From CALAED01 sp937891035 (GTDB lineage: Bacteria; Actinomycetota; Actinomycetes; Streptosporangiales; Streptosporangiaceae), in the NCBI GenBank assembly GCA_035642125.1, contig DASQSZ010000173.1, positions 1 through 21,858 of the forward strand: a stretch of DNA of 21,858 nucleotides, read 5' to 3'. The position numbers were made by a program, and so were the translations under genes. Positions 14,504 through 20,722 of the stretch are shown piece by piece (within the stretch, counting starts at the first letter, position 1; every line of letters begins with the position of its first letter). A model generated the notes under the pieces. The model had not been told where the DNA came from and made no database searches. It worked only from the letters and a program-made list of their open reading frames with translations.

Positions 14504-14926
14504 GTGACAGGGACACAGTGCTCCCATCCCTCCGCCATCCTTCCTCGCCCGGCCATGGATATCGAGGTCAAGCTGAAACCAACGGCATTGGCGCCGAGGG
14601 AGGCGCGGCGATTCGTGGCGCGGGAGCTGGCGGCGCTGGGGTAGCCCGGGCTAGTCGAAAACGCCCGACTAGTGGTTAGTGAATTGGTCAGCAACGCCAT
14701 CACATATGCACCGGACCAGCCATTGTGGGTGGACCTTCGACGAGCAGGAAGCTATCTCGTGCTGGAGGTCTGGGATTGCTCGTCTGAGCCGCCGGTGACG
14801 CAAGATCCGGACTTTCTTGCTGAGGGAGGTCGTGGTTTGCATGTGGTTGATGCGCTGGGCGTCAAGTGGGGCTACGACCTGCTTTGCTGCGGCAAGGCCG
14901 TTTGGGTCCTGTTCGGCGATAAATGA
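14504..14926 (+). pseudogene. RsbW-like ATP-binding (HATPase_c) regulatory protein gene interrupted by an in-frame TAG
   Basis: The frame starts at GTG 14504, eight bases behind AGGAG. Codons 1-46 give an N-terminus ending AREARRFVARELAALG, then TAG at 14642-14644 (codon 47), then the same frame continues PGLVENARLVVSELVSNAITYA...LEVWDCSSEPPV...GGRGLHVVDALG...GKAVWVLFGDK to its stop at 14926. The parts before and after the stop join perfectly into a normal-length (about 140 residues) GHKL ATPase, with the N box (S-E-L-V-S-N-A) and the GxGL-like box. So a single nonsense change, for example TAC or CAG to TAG, breaks an otherwise intact gene. A GTG at 14672 could restart translation but lacks a ribosome site and would lose the first strands. 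Such proteins act as serine kinases/anti-sigma factors or as partners of the neighbouring XRE regulators. Confidence 0.85.
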
Positions 14927-14965
14927 CTCGGAATTTGGCGAAATTGAGCAAGGAGGGAACCATCG

Positions 14966-15166
14966 ATGGTAGCGCTGGTTGAGAACGATGAGTCGCCTGT
15001 GTGGTGTCATCGGCATCTCGCTCGTGGAGAGCAGATGATCGCCGTCCACACCAGAGTTCGGATCGAGCTGGACGTGGTGGTCACCACTCCGGATTTGTGC
15101 CAGAAGTGTCTGGATGACTTGGATTCGTGGCTACGGCTGTTCGGCATCCGTGAATCCCCGGAGTGA
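14966..15166 (+). CDS. Small CxxH...CxxC protein, unknown function
   Basis: The 66-residue product has C14-x-x-H17 and C45-x-x-C48, a spacing compatible with a zinc ribbon or a structural metal site, and a central strand-rich part (IAVHTRVRIELDVVVTT). I do not recognise a named family. The ATG at 14966 is eight bases behind AGGAGGG, a strong ribosome site. It lies 39 bases behind the broken ATPase gene and its stop overlaps the GTG alternative start of the Uma2 gene, so the three look like one transcript. Small proteins encoded next to XRE/ATPase pairs are common in actinomycetes, which gives context but not function. Confidence 0.72.
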   Translation: MVALVENDESPVWCHRHLARGEQMIAVHTRVRIELDVVVTTPDLCQKCLDDLDSWLRLFGIRESPE

Positions 15167-15168
15167 CC

Positions 15169-15648
15169 ATGAAGCCGCTACCTGACATGGCAGAGCCCCT
15201 GCCCGGCTGGGTCAGGCCGCCATCGGACGGCTTCACGGCCGATGACCTCGATCGGCTCCCGGCACTTCCCCGGCACGGTCAGCTCCTCGATGGAAGCCTC
15301 ATGTTCCCCGGCCCGCAGACCAACTTTCATTCTTTGTCGGTGGATCTCATGGTGCTGGGACTGCGGCGCGCTGCCCCGGACGAGTGGCGGGTCCGCCGGC
15401 AAATGACGGTGATCCTGGGGCGGCGGCAACGACCCGAGCCGGACGTGATCGTGATCCGTGCCGACGCCGACTCGGCTCCCCACCGCATCGCATACCACGC
15501 CGCCGACGTGGTGCTCGCCGTCGAGGTCATGTCGGCGGACTCCGATGTACGCGACCGGGAGCGCAAGTCGCAGCTGTATGCCGAGGCTGGCATCTCGCAC
15601 TCCTGGCGCGTCGAGAGTGACTCTGACCGGCCCGTGGTTAGGTTTTGA
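15169..15648 (+). CDS. Uma2-family protein, C-terminally truncated paralogue
   Basis: This 159-residue product parallels the Uma2 protein at 9649 from its first residues (KPLPDMAEPLPGW against APLPDAAETLPAW) through the core RPEPDVIVI, LAVEVMSADSDVRDRERKSQLYAEAG and SWRVESDSDRPV. It then ends abruptly as VRF with a stop at 15646-15648, about 40 residues short of the paralogue. The nuclease-like residues (P-D and E-V) remain. The end overlaps the 3' end of the convergent yceI-type gene by 11 bases, so the truncation coincides with a sequence junction near 15636. The ATG at 15169 has CGGAG five bases upstream; GTG 15163, overlapping the previous stop as GTGA and aligning with the paralogue N-terminus, is an equal alternative. 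It may be non-functional. Confidence 0.8.
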   Translation: MKPLPDMAEPLPGWVRPPSDGFTADDLDRLPALPRHGQLLDGSLMFPGPQTNFHSLSVDLMVLGLRRAAPDEWRVRRQMTVILGRRQRPEPDVIVIRADADSAPHRIAYHAADVVLAVEVMSADSDVRDRERKSQLYAEAGISHSWRVESDSDRPVVRF

Positions 15649-16195
15649 GCGTCGCCTCAGCCTCGATCGTGAGCTGGATCTTCTCGCCGATCATGACTCC
15701 GCCGGTGGGCAGCTTCACGTCGGGGTTCATGCCGAACTCGGTGCGATCGATCTCGCCCGTCGCAGAGAACCCCGCACGGGTGCCGCCAAAGGGATCGGGG
15801 CCGAATCCGCCGACCTCCACCTCCAGCTCCACCGGGCGGGTGACGCCCTTGATGGTGAGCTCACCGTCGGCGACGAAGCCGTCGCCCTTGCGCCGGATGC
15901 CGGTCGACCGGTAAATCATCGTTGGGTGGTTATCGGTGTCGAAGAGCATCGGGCCCTTGATGTCGCTGTCACGCTGGGCGTTACCAGTGTCGACCGAGGT
16001 CATGTCGATGGTCGCCGTCGCGGAGGATACCAGCGGGTTTTCAGCCGTGATGATTTGGCCCTCGACTTTGTTGAACCTGCCACGGACCTTGCTGACCATC
16101 AGGTGCCGAGCGATGAACCCGACATAGGAATGCACCGGGTCGATCTCCCATGTGCCCGCGATGTATTCGGGGATCTCGACAGTATCTGACGTCAT
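15638..16195 (-). CDS. YceI-family lipocalin-like protein, cytoplasmic form
   Basis: The 185-residue product is a complete YceI domain: GTWEIDPVHSYVGFIARHLMVSKVRGRF near the N-terminus (key residues W, D-P-H-S, F, R-H, V-x-G-F), ATIDMTSVDTGNAQRDSDIKG in the middle, then GELTIKGVTRPVELEVE and NPDVKLPTGGVMIGEKIQLTIEAE. The fold is a lipocalin-like barrel that in characterised members holds a long isoprenoid chain. There is no signal peptide, unlike E. coli YceI, so it is cytoplasmic; this short form is common in actinomycetes. The ATG at 16195 has AAGGAG seven bases upstream. It lies 78 bases behind the quinone oxidoreductase gene on the same strand; a role in quinone or lipid handling fits but is inferred. 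Confidence 0.92.
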   Translation of the reverse strand: MTSDTVEIPEYIAGTWEIDPVHSYVGFIARHLMVSKVRGRFNKVEGQIITAENPLVSSATATIDMTSVDTGNAQRDSDIKGPMLFDTDNHPTMIYRSTGIRRKGDGFVADGELTIKGVTRPVELEVEVGGFGPDPFGGTRAGFSATGEIDRTEFGMNPDVKLPTGGVMIGEKIQLTIEAEATLKT

Positions 16196-16239
16196 GGATC
16201 TGCTCCTTAAGTGGTGCGATGCTCATCAATGAAGGGCCC

Positions 16240-16257
16240 ATGCCCCGAGGAGGGCAT
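16240..16257 (-). terminator. Hairpin between oxidoreductase and yceI-type genes
   Basis: ATGCCC (16240-16245) and GGGCAT (16252-16257) form a six-base-pair stem with a six-base loop, 17 bases past the oxidoreductase stop in the direction of transcription. There is no T-run. It may act as a partial terminator or RNA stabiliser that sets relative expression of the two genes. Confidence 0.4.
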
Positions 16258-16273
16258 ACCGCTTCGACAGTCT

Positions 16274-17233
16274 TTAGGGGATGAGGAGGAGCTTGCCGGT
16301 GGTGCGGCGGCCTTCGAGGTCGTCGTGGGCGACGCGGGCGTCGTGCAGGGCGTACTCCCGGCTGTGCAGCTCGAGATCGCCCGCCGCGATATGACCGTAG
16401 ACAGCGGCGGAGCGTTCGAGCAGCTCTTCGCGGGTGAGGACGTGGTGGGTGAGGGTCGGGCGGGTCAGGAACACCGAGCCGGCGGTCTGCAGCCGGTTGA
16501 TGTCGAAGGCCTCAGGCTTGCCGCTGGCGTAGCCGTAGAGGGCCAGAGTGCCGCGCGGCTTCAGGGAATCGAGGCTGCCGTCGAAGGTGGCGGCGCCGAC
16601 GCCGTCGTAGACCGCGGCGACGCCTTCGTCGTCGGTGAGCCGCCGCACTTCGGCCGCGAAGCCGTCGTAGCGCAGCACCTCGTCGGCGCCCATCTCGCGG
16701 GCCAGCCGCTCCTTTTCGTCGGTGGAGACGGTGCCGATGACCCGGGCGCCGAGCCGCTTGGCCAGCTGGGTGAGCAGCATGCCCATGCCGCCGGCCGCCG
16801 CGTGCACAAGCACCGTGTCGCCGGGCTGGACGGCGTAGGTCGAGGTGAGCAGGTAGTGCGCCGTCATGCCCTGCAGCAACGACCCGGCGGCCTGCTCGGC
16901 GGAAACCCCCTCGGGCACGGGGACGACCTTGGCGGCGGGGATCACCGCGCGTTCGGCGTAGCTGCCCGGCACCTGGGCCCAGGCGACCCGGTCGCCGACC
17001 GCGACATCGGTCACGTCGGCGCCGACGGCCGCCACCGTGCCCGCGCCCTCGACGCCTGGGACGTACGGGGTCGGTTGCGGATAAAGGCCGGTACGGAGGT
17101 AGACGTCGATGAAGTTGACGCCGCTCGCCGCGATATCGATCAGAACGTCACCGGGGCCGGGGGTTGGGTCTTCCGTTTCCGTGGCCTTCAATACCTCGGA
17201 TCCGCCGTTTTCGCTGACCACGATCGCGCGCAT
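16274..17233 (-). CDS. qor: NADPH:quinone oxidoreductase, zinc-free MDR (zeta-crystallin) family
   Basis: The 319-residue product has the full quinone-oxidoreductase layout: GroES-like catalytic domain (about 1-120) with SGVNFIDVYLRTGLYP and PYVPGVEGAGTVAAVG, then the Rossmann domain (about 125-260) with VLVHAAAGGMGMLLTQLAKRLGA (nucleotide-binding AAGGMG) and DGVGAATFDGSLDSLKPRG, and the end LEGRRTTGKLLLIP. The zinc ligands of alcohol dehydrogenases are absent, as expected. It reduces quinones with NADPH in the cytoplasm. The ATG at 17233 has AGGAGGAG upstream. Its last 26 codons also survive as a fragment at 10245-10324. Length is typical (320-330), so this copy is intact and likely functional. 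Confidence 0.94.
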   Translation of the reverse strand: MRAIVVSENGGSEVLKATETEDPTPGPGDVLIDIAASGVNFIDVYLRTGLYPQPTPYVPGVEGAGTVAAVGADVTDVAVGDRVAWAQVPGSYAERAVIPAAKVVPVPEGVSAEQAAGSLLQGMTAHYLLTSTYAVQPGDTVLVHAAAGGMGMLLTQLAKRLGARVIGTVSTDEKERLAREMGADEVLRYDGFAAEVRRLTDDEGVAAVYDGVGAATFDGSLDSLKPRGTLALYGYASGKPEAFDINRLQTAGSVFLTRPTLTHHVLTREELLERSAAVYGHIAAGDLELHSREYALHDARVAHDDLEGRRTTGKLLLIP

Positions 17234-17307
17234 TATCCGCTCCTCCTGCTAGGGGTCCGATCGCCTTCAACTCGGTGTGTGCCCCCGATGTTCCCTCGAA
17301 TAATTGG

Positions 17308-17336
17308 GTGACATGGTGCGGTGCCGCAGGTAAGTT
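17308..17336 (+). promoter_or_regulatory. Candidate promoter of the HelR-like helicase gene with a dyad in the spacer
   Basis: GTGACA (17308-17313) and TAAGTT (17331-17336) are separated by exactly 17 bases, close to housekeeping -35 and -10 elements. The spacer carries TGCGG-TG-CCGCA (17317-17328), an inverted repeat that a regulator could use to block or gate the promoter. The helicase start lies 45 bases past the -10. I do not see the inverted-repeat rifampin-associated element known from some Streptomyces helR genes, though the comparison is from memory. Confidence 0.55.
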
Positions 17337-17381
17337 ATTGCGTTCGCGCCCATTTTTCCCCGACCGAGAGGTCTCGTCGTC

Positions 17382-19421
17382 ATGCCTGCGCCCATGGAGG
17401 ATCCTGACTCGGAACTCAAACGCGAACAAGAGCACCTTACGGCCTCGCGTCGCGCCCTCGAAGCGATGCGCGCCAACGTGCTCTCCCTCGAGGCGATGGG
17501 CGGCGACCGCGTCTCCACCGAGGTTCTCAAGGCCGACCTCTACCGCCGCGCCGAGGCGCTGCGCGACCTGCCCGACACCCCGTTGTTCTTCGGCCGGCTC
17601 GACCGGGCGGCCGAGCGGCTGCACATCGGCCGGCGGCACGTTCACGATGCCTCCGGGCACCCGATGGTGATCGACTGGCGGGCGCCGCTGGCCAGGGCGT
17701 TCTACAAGGCCAGCCGCGGCGACCCGATGGGGGTGCGGCTGCGCCGCCGGTTCGGCTTCGACGGCGGCGAGCTCACCGCCTACGAGGACGAGGACCTGAC
17801 CGCCGCTGCGGGCGCCTTCGAAAGCCGCATCCTCGTCGAGGAGATCGAACGTCCCCGCGTCGGCCCGATGCGGGACATCGTCGCCACCATCCAGCCCGAG
17901 CAGGACGACATCGTGCGCGCCGAGCCGATCGAGACGGTGTGCGTGCAGGGCGCGCCCGGCACCGGCAAGACGGCGGTGGGCCTGCACCGCGTCGCCTACC
18001 TGCTGTACGCCCACCGGGAGCGGATGCGGCGCTCCGGCGTGCTGGTGGTCGGCCCCAACCGGTCGTTCCTCGGCTACATCAAGAACGTCCTGCCCGCGCT
18101 GGGCGAGCTCGACGTCACCCAGACCACCCTCGAAGAGCTCGTCGCGCACGTCGAGATCCGGGGCGTTGACGATCCCGATGCGGGCCGGATCAAGGGCGAC
18201 GCCCGGATGGCCGAGGTGTTGCGCCGCGCCGTCTGGAGCCGGGTGCGCGAGCCGGACCAGGCGCTCGAGCTGCCACGCGGGGTACGCCGCTGGCGGGTGC
18301 CCGCCTACGAGCTGGCCGAGATCGTCGCCGAGCTGCGCGGCCGGGGCGTCAGGTACGGCGCCGGCCGGAACCTACTGTCCCATCGCATCGCGCACGCCCT
18401 GCTGGTGCGGATAGAACGGGCGGGCGAGGCCTGCGACGACCGTACGCACGAGTCCGTACGCAGGTCGCGTCCCGTGCGGGAGGCCGTGGACCGGATCTGG
18501 CCCAAGAACGATCCGGTGCGGGTGGTGCTGCGCCTGCTGTCGGCTCCGGCCGAGCTCGCGGCCGCCGCCGACGGCGTGCTGGATCCCGCCGAGCAGGCGC
18601 TGGCGCTGTGGCGGCGGCCGGCGCGCGGCCCGAAGTCGGCCCGCTGGTCGGCCGCCGACGCCGTGCTCGTGGACGAGGCCGTCGACCTGGTGGACCGCCT
18701 GCCCGGCATGGGACACGTGGTGGTCGACGAGGCGCAGGACCTGTCGCCGATGGCCGCCCGCGCGCTCGGCCGCCGCTGCGCGACCGGGGCGGCCACCGTG
18801 CTCGGCGACATCGCCCAGGGCACGACGCCGTGGGCGATGAGCGACTGGGAGACGTTGCTCGGTCACCTCGGCAAGCCGGCGGCCACGATGCAGGTGCTCG
18901 ACCGCGGCTACCGGGTGCCGCGGCAGATCATCGACTACGCGAGCAGGTTGCTGCCGCACATCGCCCCCGAGCTTGTACCGCCCACCTCGGTGCGGCGTTC
19001 GCCCGGCGCGCTGTCCGTACGACAGGTGGCCCCGGCCGACCTGTTCGGCGCGGTGGTCGCGGCCTGCGACGAGGCGCTCGCCGAACTTGGCTCGATCGGC
19101 CTGATCGCGGCCGACGCCCAGGTGCCGGAGCTGGCCGGGCGGCTCGCCGCGGCCGGGCTGGAGTTCGTCCGGCTCGGCGGCTCCGGCCCCGGCGCCAACG
19201 GCGAGGGCGAAGCGAGTGGCGACATGAGCGCGGCCAGGCTCGTGCTCACCCCGGCCGGCCAGGTCAAGGGCCTGGAGTTCGACCACGTGATCGTGGTGGA
19301 GCCGGCCGCCATCGTGGCGGCGGAGCCGCGTGGCCTGCGCCGCCTGTACGTCGTGCTCACCCGCGCCGTGTCCAGACTGTGCGTGGTGCACGCCGCACCG
19401 CTGCCCGAACAACTACGCTGA
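17382..19421 (+). CDS. HelD/HelR-like RNA polymerase-associated UvrD-type helicase
   Basis: The 679-residue protein has an N-terminal coiled-coil arm (about 8-65), then RLHIGRRHVHDASGHPMVIDWRAP (about 79-102; key residues H, D-W-R-A-P), which is typical of HelD proteins, then a split superfamily 1 ATPase core: Walker A GAPGTGKT at 190-197, Walker B VVVDEAQD at 446-453, VLDRGYRVPRQI (about 508), VKGLEFDHVIVV and LYVVLTRA near the C-terminus. HelD proteins bind RNA polymerase and free it from stalled complexes and drugs; the actinobacterial HelR subgroup removes rifampin. The sequence alone does not prove rifampin action. It is slightly shorter than the best studied mycobacterial HelD (over 700 residues). 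The ATG at 17382 follows GAGAGG by about ten bases; ATG 17394 is less likely. Confidence 0.88.
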   Translation: MPAPMEDPDSELKREQEHLTASRRALEAMRANVLSLEAMGGDRVSTEVLKADLYRRAEALRDLPDTPLFFGRLDRAAERLHIGRRHVHDASGHPMVIDWRAPLARAFYKASRGDPMGVRLRRRFGFDGGELTAYEDEDLTAAAGAFESRILVEEIERPRVGPMRDIVATIQPEQDDIVRAEPIETVCVQGAPGTGKTAVGLHRVAYLLYAHRERMRRSGVLVVGPNRSFLGYIKNVLPALGELDVTQTTLEELVAHVEIRGVDDPDAGRIKGDARMAEVLRRAVWSRVREPDQALELPRGVRRWRVPAYELAEIVAELRGRGVRYGAGRNLLSHRIAHALLVRIERAGEACDDRTHESVRRSRPVREAVDRIWPKNDPVRVVLRLLSAPAELAAAADGVLDPAEQALALWRRPARGPKSARWSAADAVLVDEAVDLVDRLPGMGHVVVDEAQDLSPMAARALGRRCATGAATVLGDIAQGTTPWAMSDWETLLGHLGKPAATMQVLDRGYRVPRQIIDYASRLLPHIAPELVPPTSVRRSPGALSVRQVAPADLFGAVVAACDEALAELGSIGLIAADAQVPELAGRLAAAGLEFVRLGGSGPGANGEGEASGDMSAARLVLTPAGQVKGLEFDHVIVVEPAAIVAAEPRGLRRLYVVLTRAVSRLCVVHAAPLPEQLR

Positions 19422-19432
19422 ACGGTCATGCC

Positions 19433-19449
19433 GGCCGGTTTCGCCGGCC
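19433..19449 (+). terminator. Candidate terminator hairpin after the helicase gene
   Basis: GGCCGG (19433-19438) and CCGGCC (19444-19449) pair perfectly around a five-base loop TTTCG, 11 bases after the helicase stop. There is no T-run. It separates the helicase gene from the lacI-type gene downstream. Confidence 0.5.
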
Positions 19450-19531
19450 ATGCCGCGCCCGGTCCCGGCCGCTTGATGGTGTCGTCAATGGCAGCCGCGC
19501 CGATCCGGGTTACCCTTTCTGAGGGATTTGA

Positions 19532-19543
19532 AAAACCGGTTCA
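19532..19543. promoter_or_regulatory. LacI-type operator candidate, site C (autoregulatory position)
   Basis: AAAACCGGTTCA shares the core ACCGGTT with the sites upstream of both sugar-binding-protein genes (B and D). It ends 21 bases before the GTG start of the lacI-type gene, an ideal place for negative autoregulation. Confidence 0.58.
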
Positions 19544-19564
19544 GTGATGTGCAGGAGGCGGCGG

Positions 19565-20596
19565 GTGAAACGTCCGACGATCGCGGACATCGCGCGGCGC
19601 GCCGGGGTGACCAAGAGCGCTGTGTCGTTCGCGCTGAACGGACGTCCCGGAGTGTCCCAGACCACCCGCGCCCGCATCCTGGCGATCGCCGAGGAGCTGG
19701 GCTGGCAGCCGAGCAGCGCCGCCCGGGCGCTGTCGGACGGCCGCGCCGGCGCGCTCGGGCTCGTCGTCGACCGGCCCGCCCGCACCCTCGGCATCGAGCC
19801 GTACTTCACTCAGCTCATCTCCGGCATCGAGGGCGAGCTCGCCGCCCACGACGTCGCGCTGCTGCTGCAGCTGACGGCGGACAGGGCCGCGCAGCTCGGC
19901 AGCTATCGGCGCTGGTGGGCCGAGCGCAGAGTGGACGGCGTGTTCCTGGTCGACCTGCAGGTCGACGACGCGCGCATCGAGCTGCTCAAGGAGCTCGGCA
20001 TGCCGGCCATCGTGGTCGGCGGGCCGCGCGGCCTGGCCGGGCTGCCGGGAGTGTGGAACGACGAGGCGGGCGCCGTGCGGGCCGTGGTGGAATACCTGGC
20101 CGCCCTCGGACACCGCCGGATCGCCCGGGTGGCCGGGCCGCCCGAGCTTTGGCACACCGCGATGCGAACCGAGGTCTTCGAGGGCAGGGCGGCCGAGCTC
20201 GGCCTGTCGCCGGTCACCATGCCCACCGACTACACCGGGGAACAAGGCGCGCGGGCCACTCGGTCGCTGGTCGCCTCGGCGGAACCGCCGACGGCGATCG
20301 TCTACGACAACGACGTCATGGCGCTGGCCGGGCTTTCTGTCGCCGCGGAGATGGGCGTGGCCGTGCCGGAAAGACTGTCGCTGGTCGCCTGGGACGACTC
20401 GGTGCTGTGCCAGCTGGTGCATCCGCCGCTCACCGCGGTGAGCCTCGACATCGCCGGTTATGGGGCGATGGTCGCCCGCTTGCTCCTCGACCAGATCGCC
20501 GGCGCGGCGCCGGAGAGCGGCTGCCACGCGACGCCGGTGCTCGTGCCGCGCGGCAGCACGGCCCCGCCGCGCGACCGCAGCCTCCGCGACCGATGA
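19565..20596 (+). CDS. LacI-family transcriptional regulator, probable regulator of the two sugar loci
   Basis: The 343-residue product has a LacI helix-turn-helix (about residues 4-50: PTIADIARRAGVTKSAVSFALNGRPG) with hinge helix SSAARALSDGR (about 50-60), and a periplasmic-binding-protein-like effector domain with EGELAAHDVALLL, VDGVFLVDLQ, GHRRIARVAG and AIVYDNDVMALAGLSVAAEMGVAVPERLSLVAWDDS-type segments (D-N-D and W-D-D-S typical). The GTG at 19565 is chosen because AGGAGG sits six bases upstream; the ATG at 19544 would precede that ribosome site. It lies upstream of, and in the same direction as, the second binding-protein gene. Its likely targets are the four CCGG-centred sites in this window; a sugar from the imported oligosaccharide would be the natural effector, which is inferred. 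Confidence 0.93.
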   Translation: MKRPTIADIARRAGVTKSAVSFALNGRPGVSQTTRARILAIAEELGWQPSSAARALSDGRAGALGLVVDRPARTLGIEPYFTQLISGIEGELAAHDVALLLQLTADRAAQLGSYRRWWAERRVDGVFLVDLQVDDARIELLKELGMPAIVVGGPRGLAGLPGVWNDEAGAVRAVVEYLAALGHRRIARVAGPPELWHTAMRTEVFEGRAAELGLSPVTMPTDYTGEQGARATRSLVASAEPPTAIVYDNDVMALAGLSVAAEMGVAVPERLSLVAWDDSVLCQLVHPPLTAVSLDIAGYGAMVARLLLDQIAGAAPESGCHATPVLVPRGSTAPPRDRSLRDR

Positions 20597-20631
20597 GCGC
20601 GCTGTGACTGTTTCAAAGAGGTTACGACCCA

Positions 20632-20660
20632 TTGACGCTTAACCGGTTTACCGTTCTAAT
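20632..20660 (+). promoter_or_regulatory. Candidate promoter of the second binding-protein gene
   Basis: TTGACG (20632-20637) and TCTAAT (20655-20660) are separated by 17 bases and match housekeeping consensus at five of six positions each, the strongest promoter seen in the window. An operator-like palindrome lies wholly within the spacer. The gene starts 62 bases past the -10. Confidence 0.7.
20639..20650. promoter_or_regulatory. LacI-type operator candidate, site D, inside promoter spacer
   Basis: TTAACCGGTTTA differs from the palindromic site A (TTAACCGGTTAA) and from site B (TTGACCGGTTTA) at one position each. Lying between the -35 and -10 hexamers, a bound repressor would exclude RNA polymerase. 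Confidence 0.68.
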
Positions 20661-20722
20661 CGGGTCACCCATGTTTGCGCTCGACCAAAGGCCGTCTGAC
20701 AGATGGTCGATGGGAGTCGAAT

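Noticed and set aside
17234..17381. Search for the rifampin-associated inverted repeat upstream of the HelR-like gene
   Set aside because: No CTTGC/GCAAG-type inverted repeat is visible; only the different dyad at 17317-17328.
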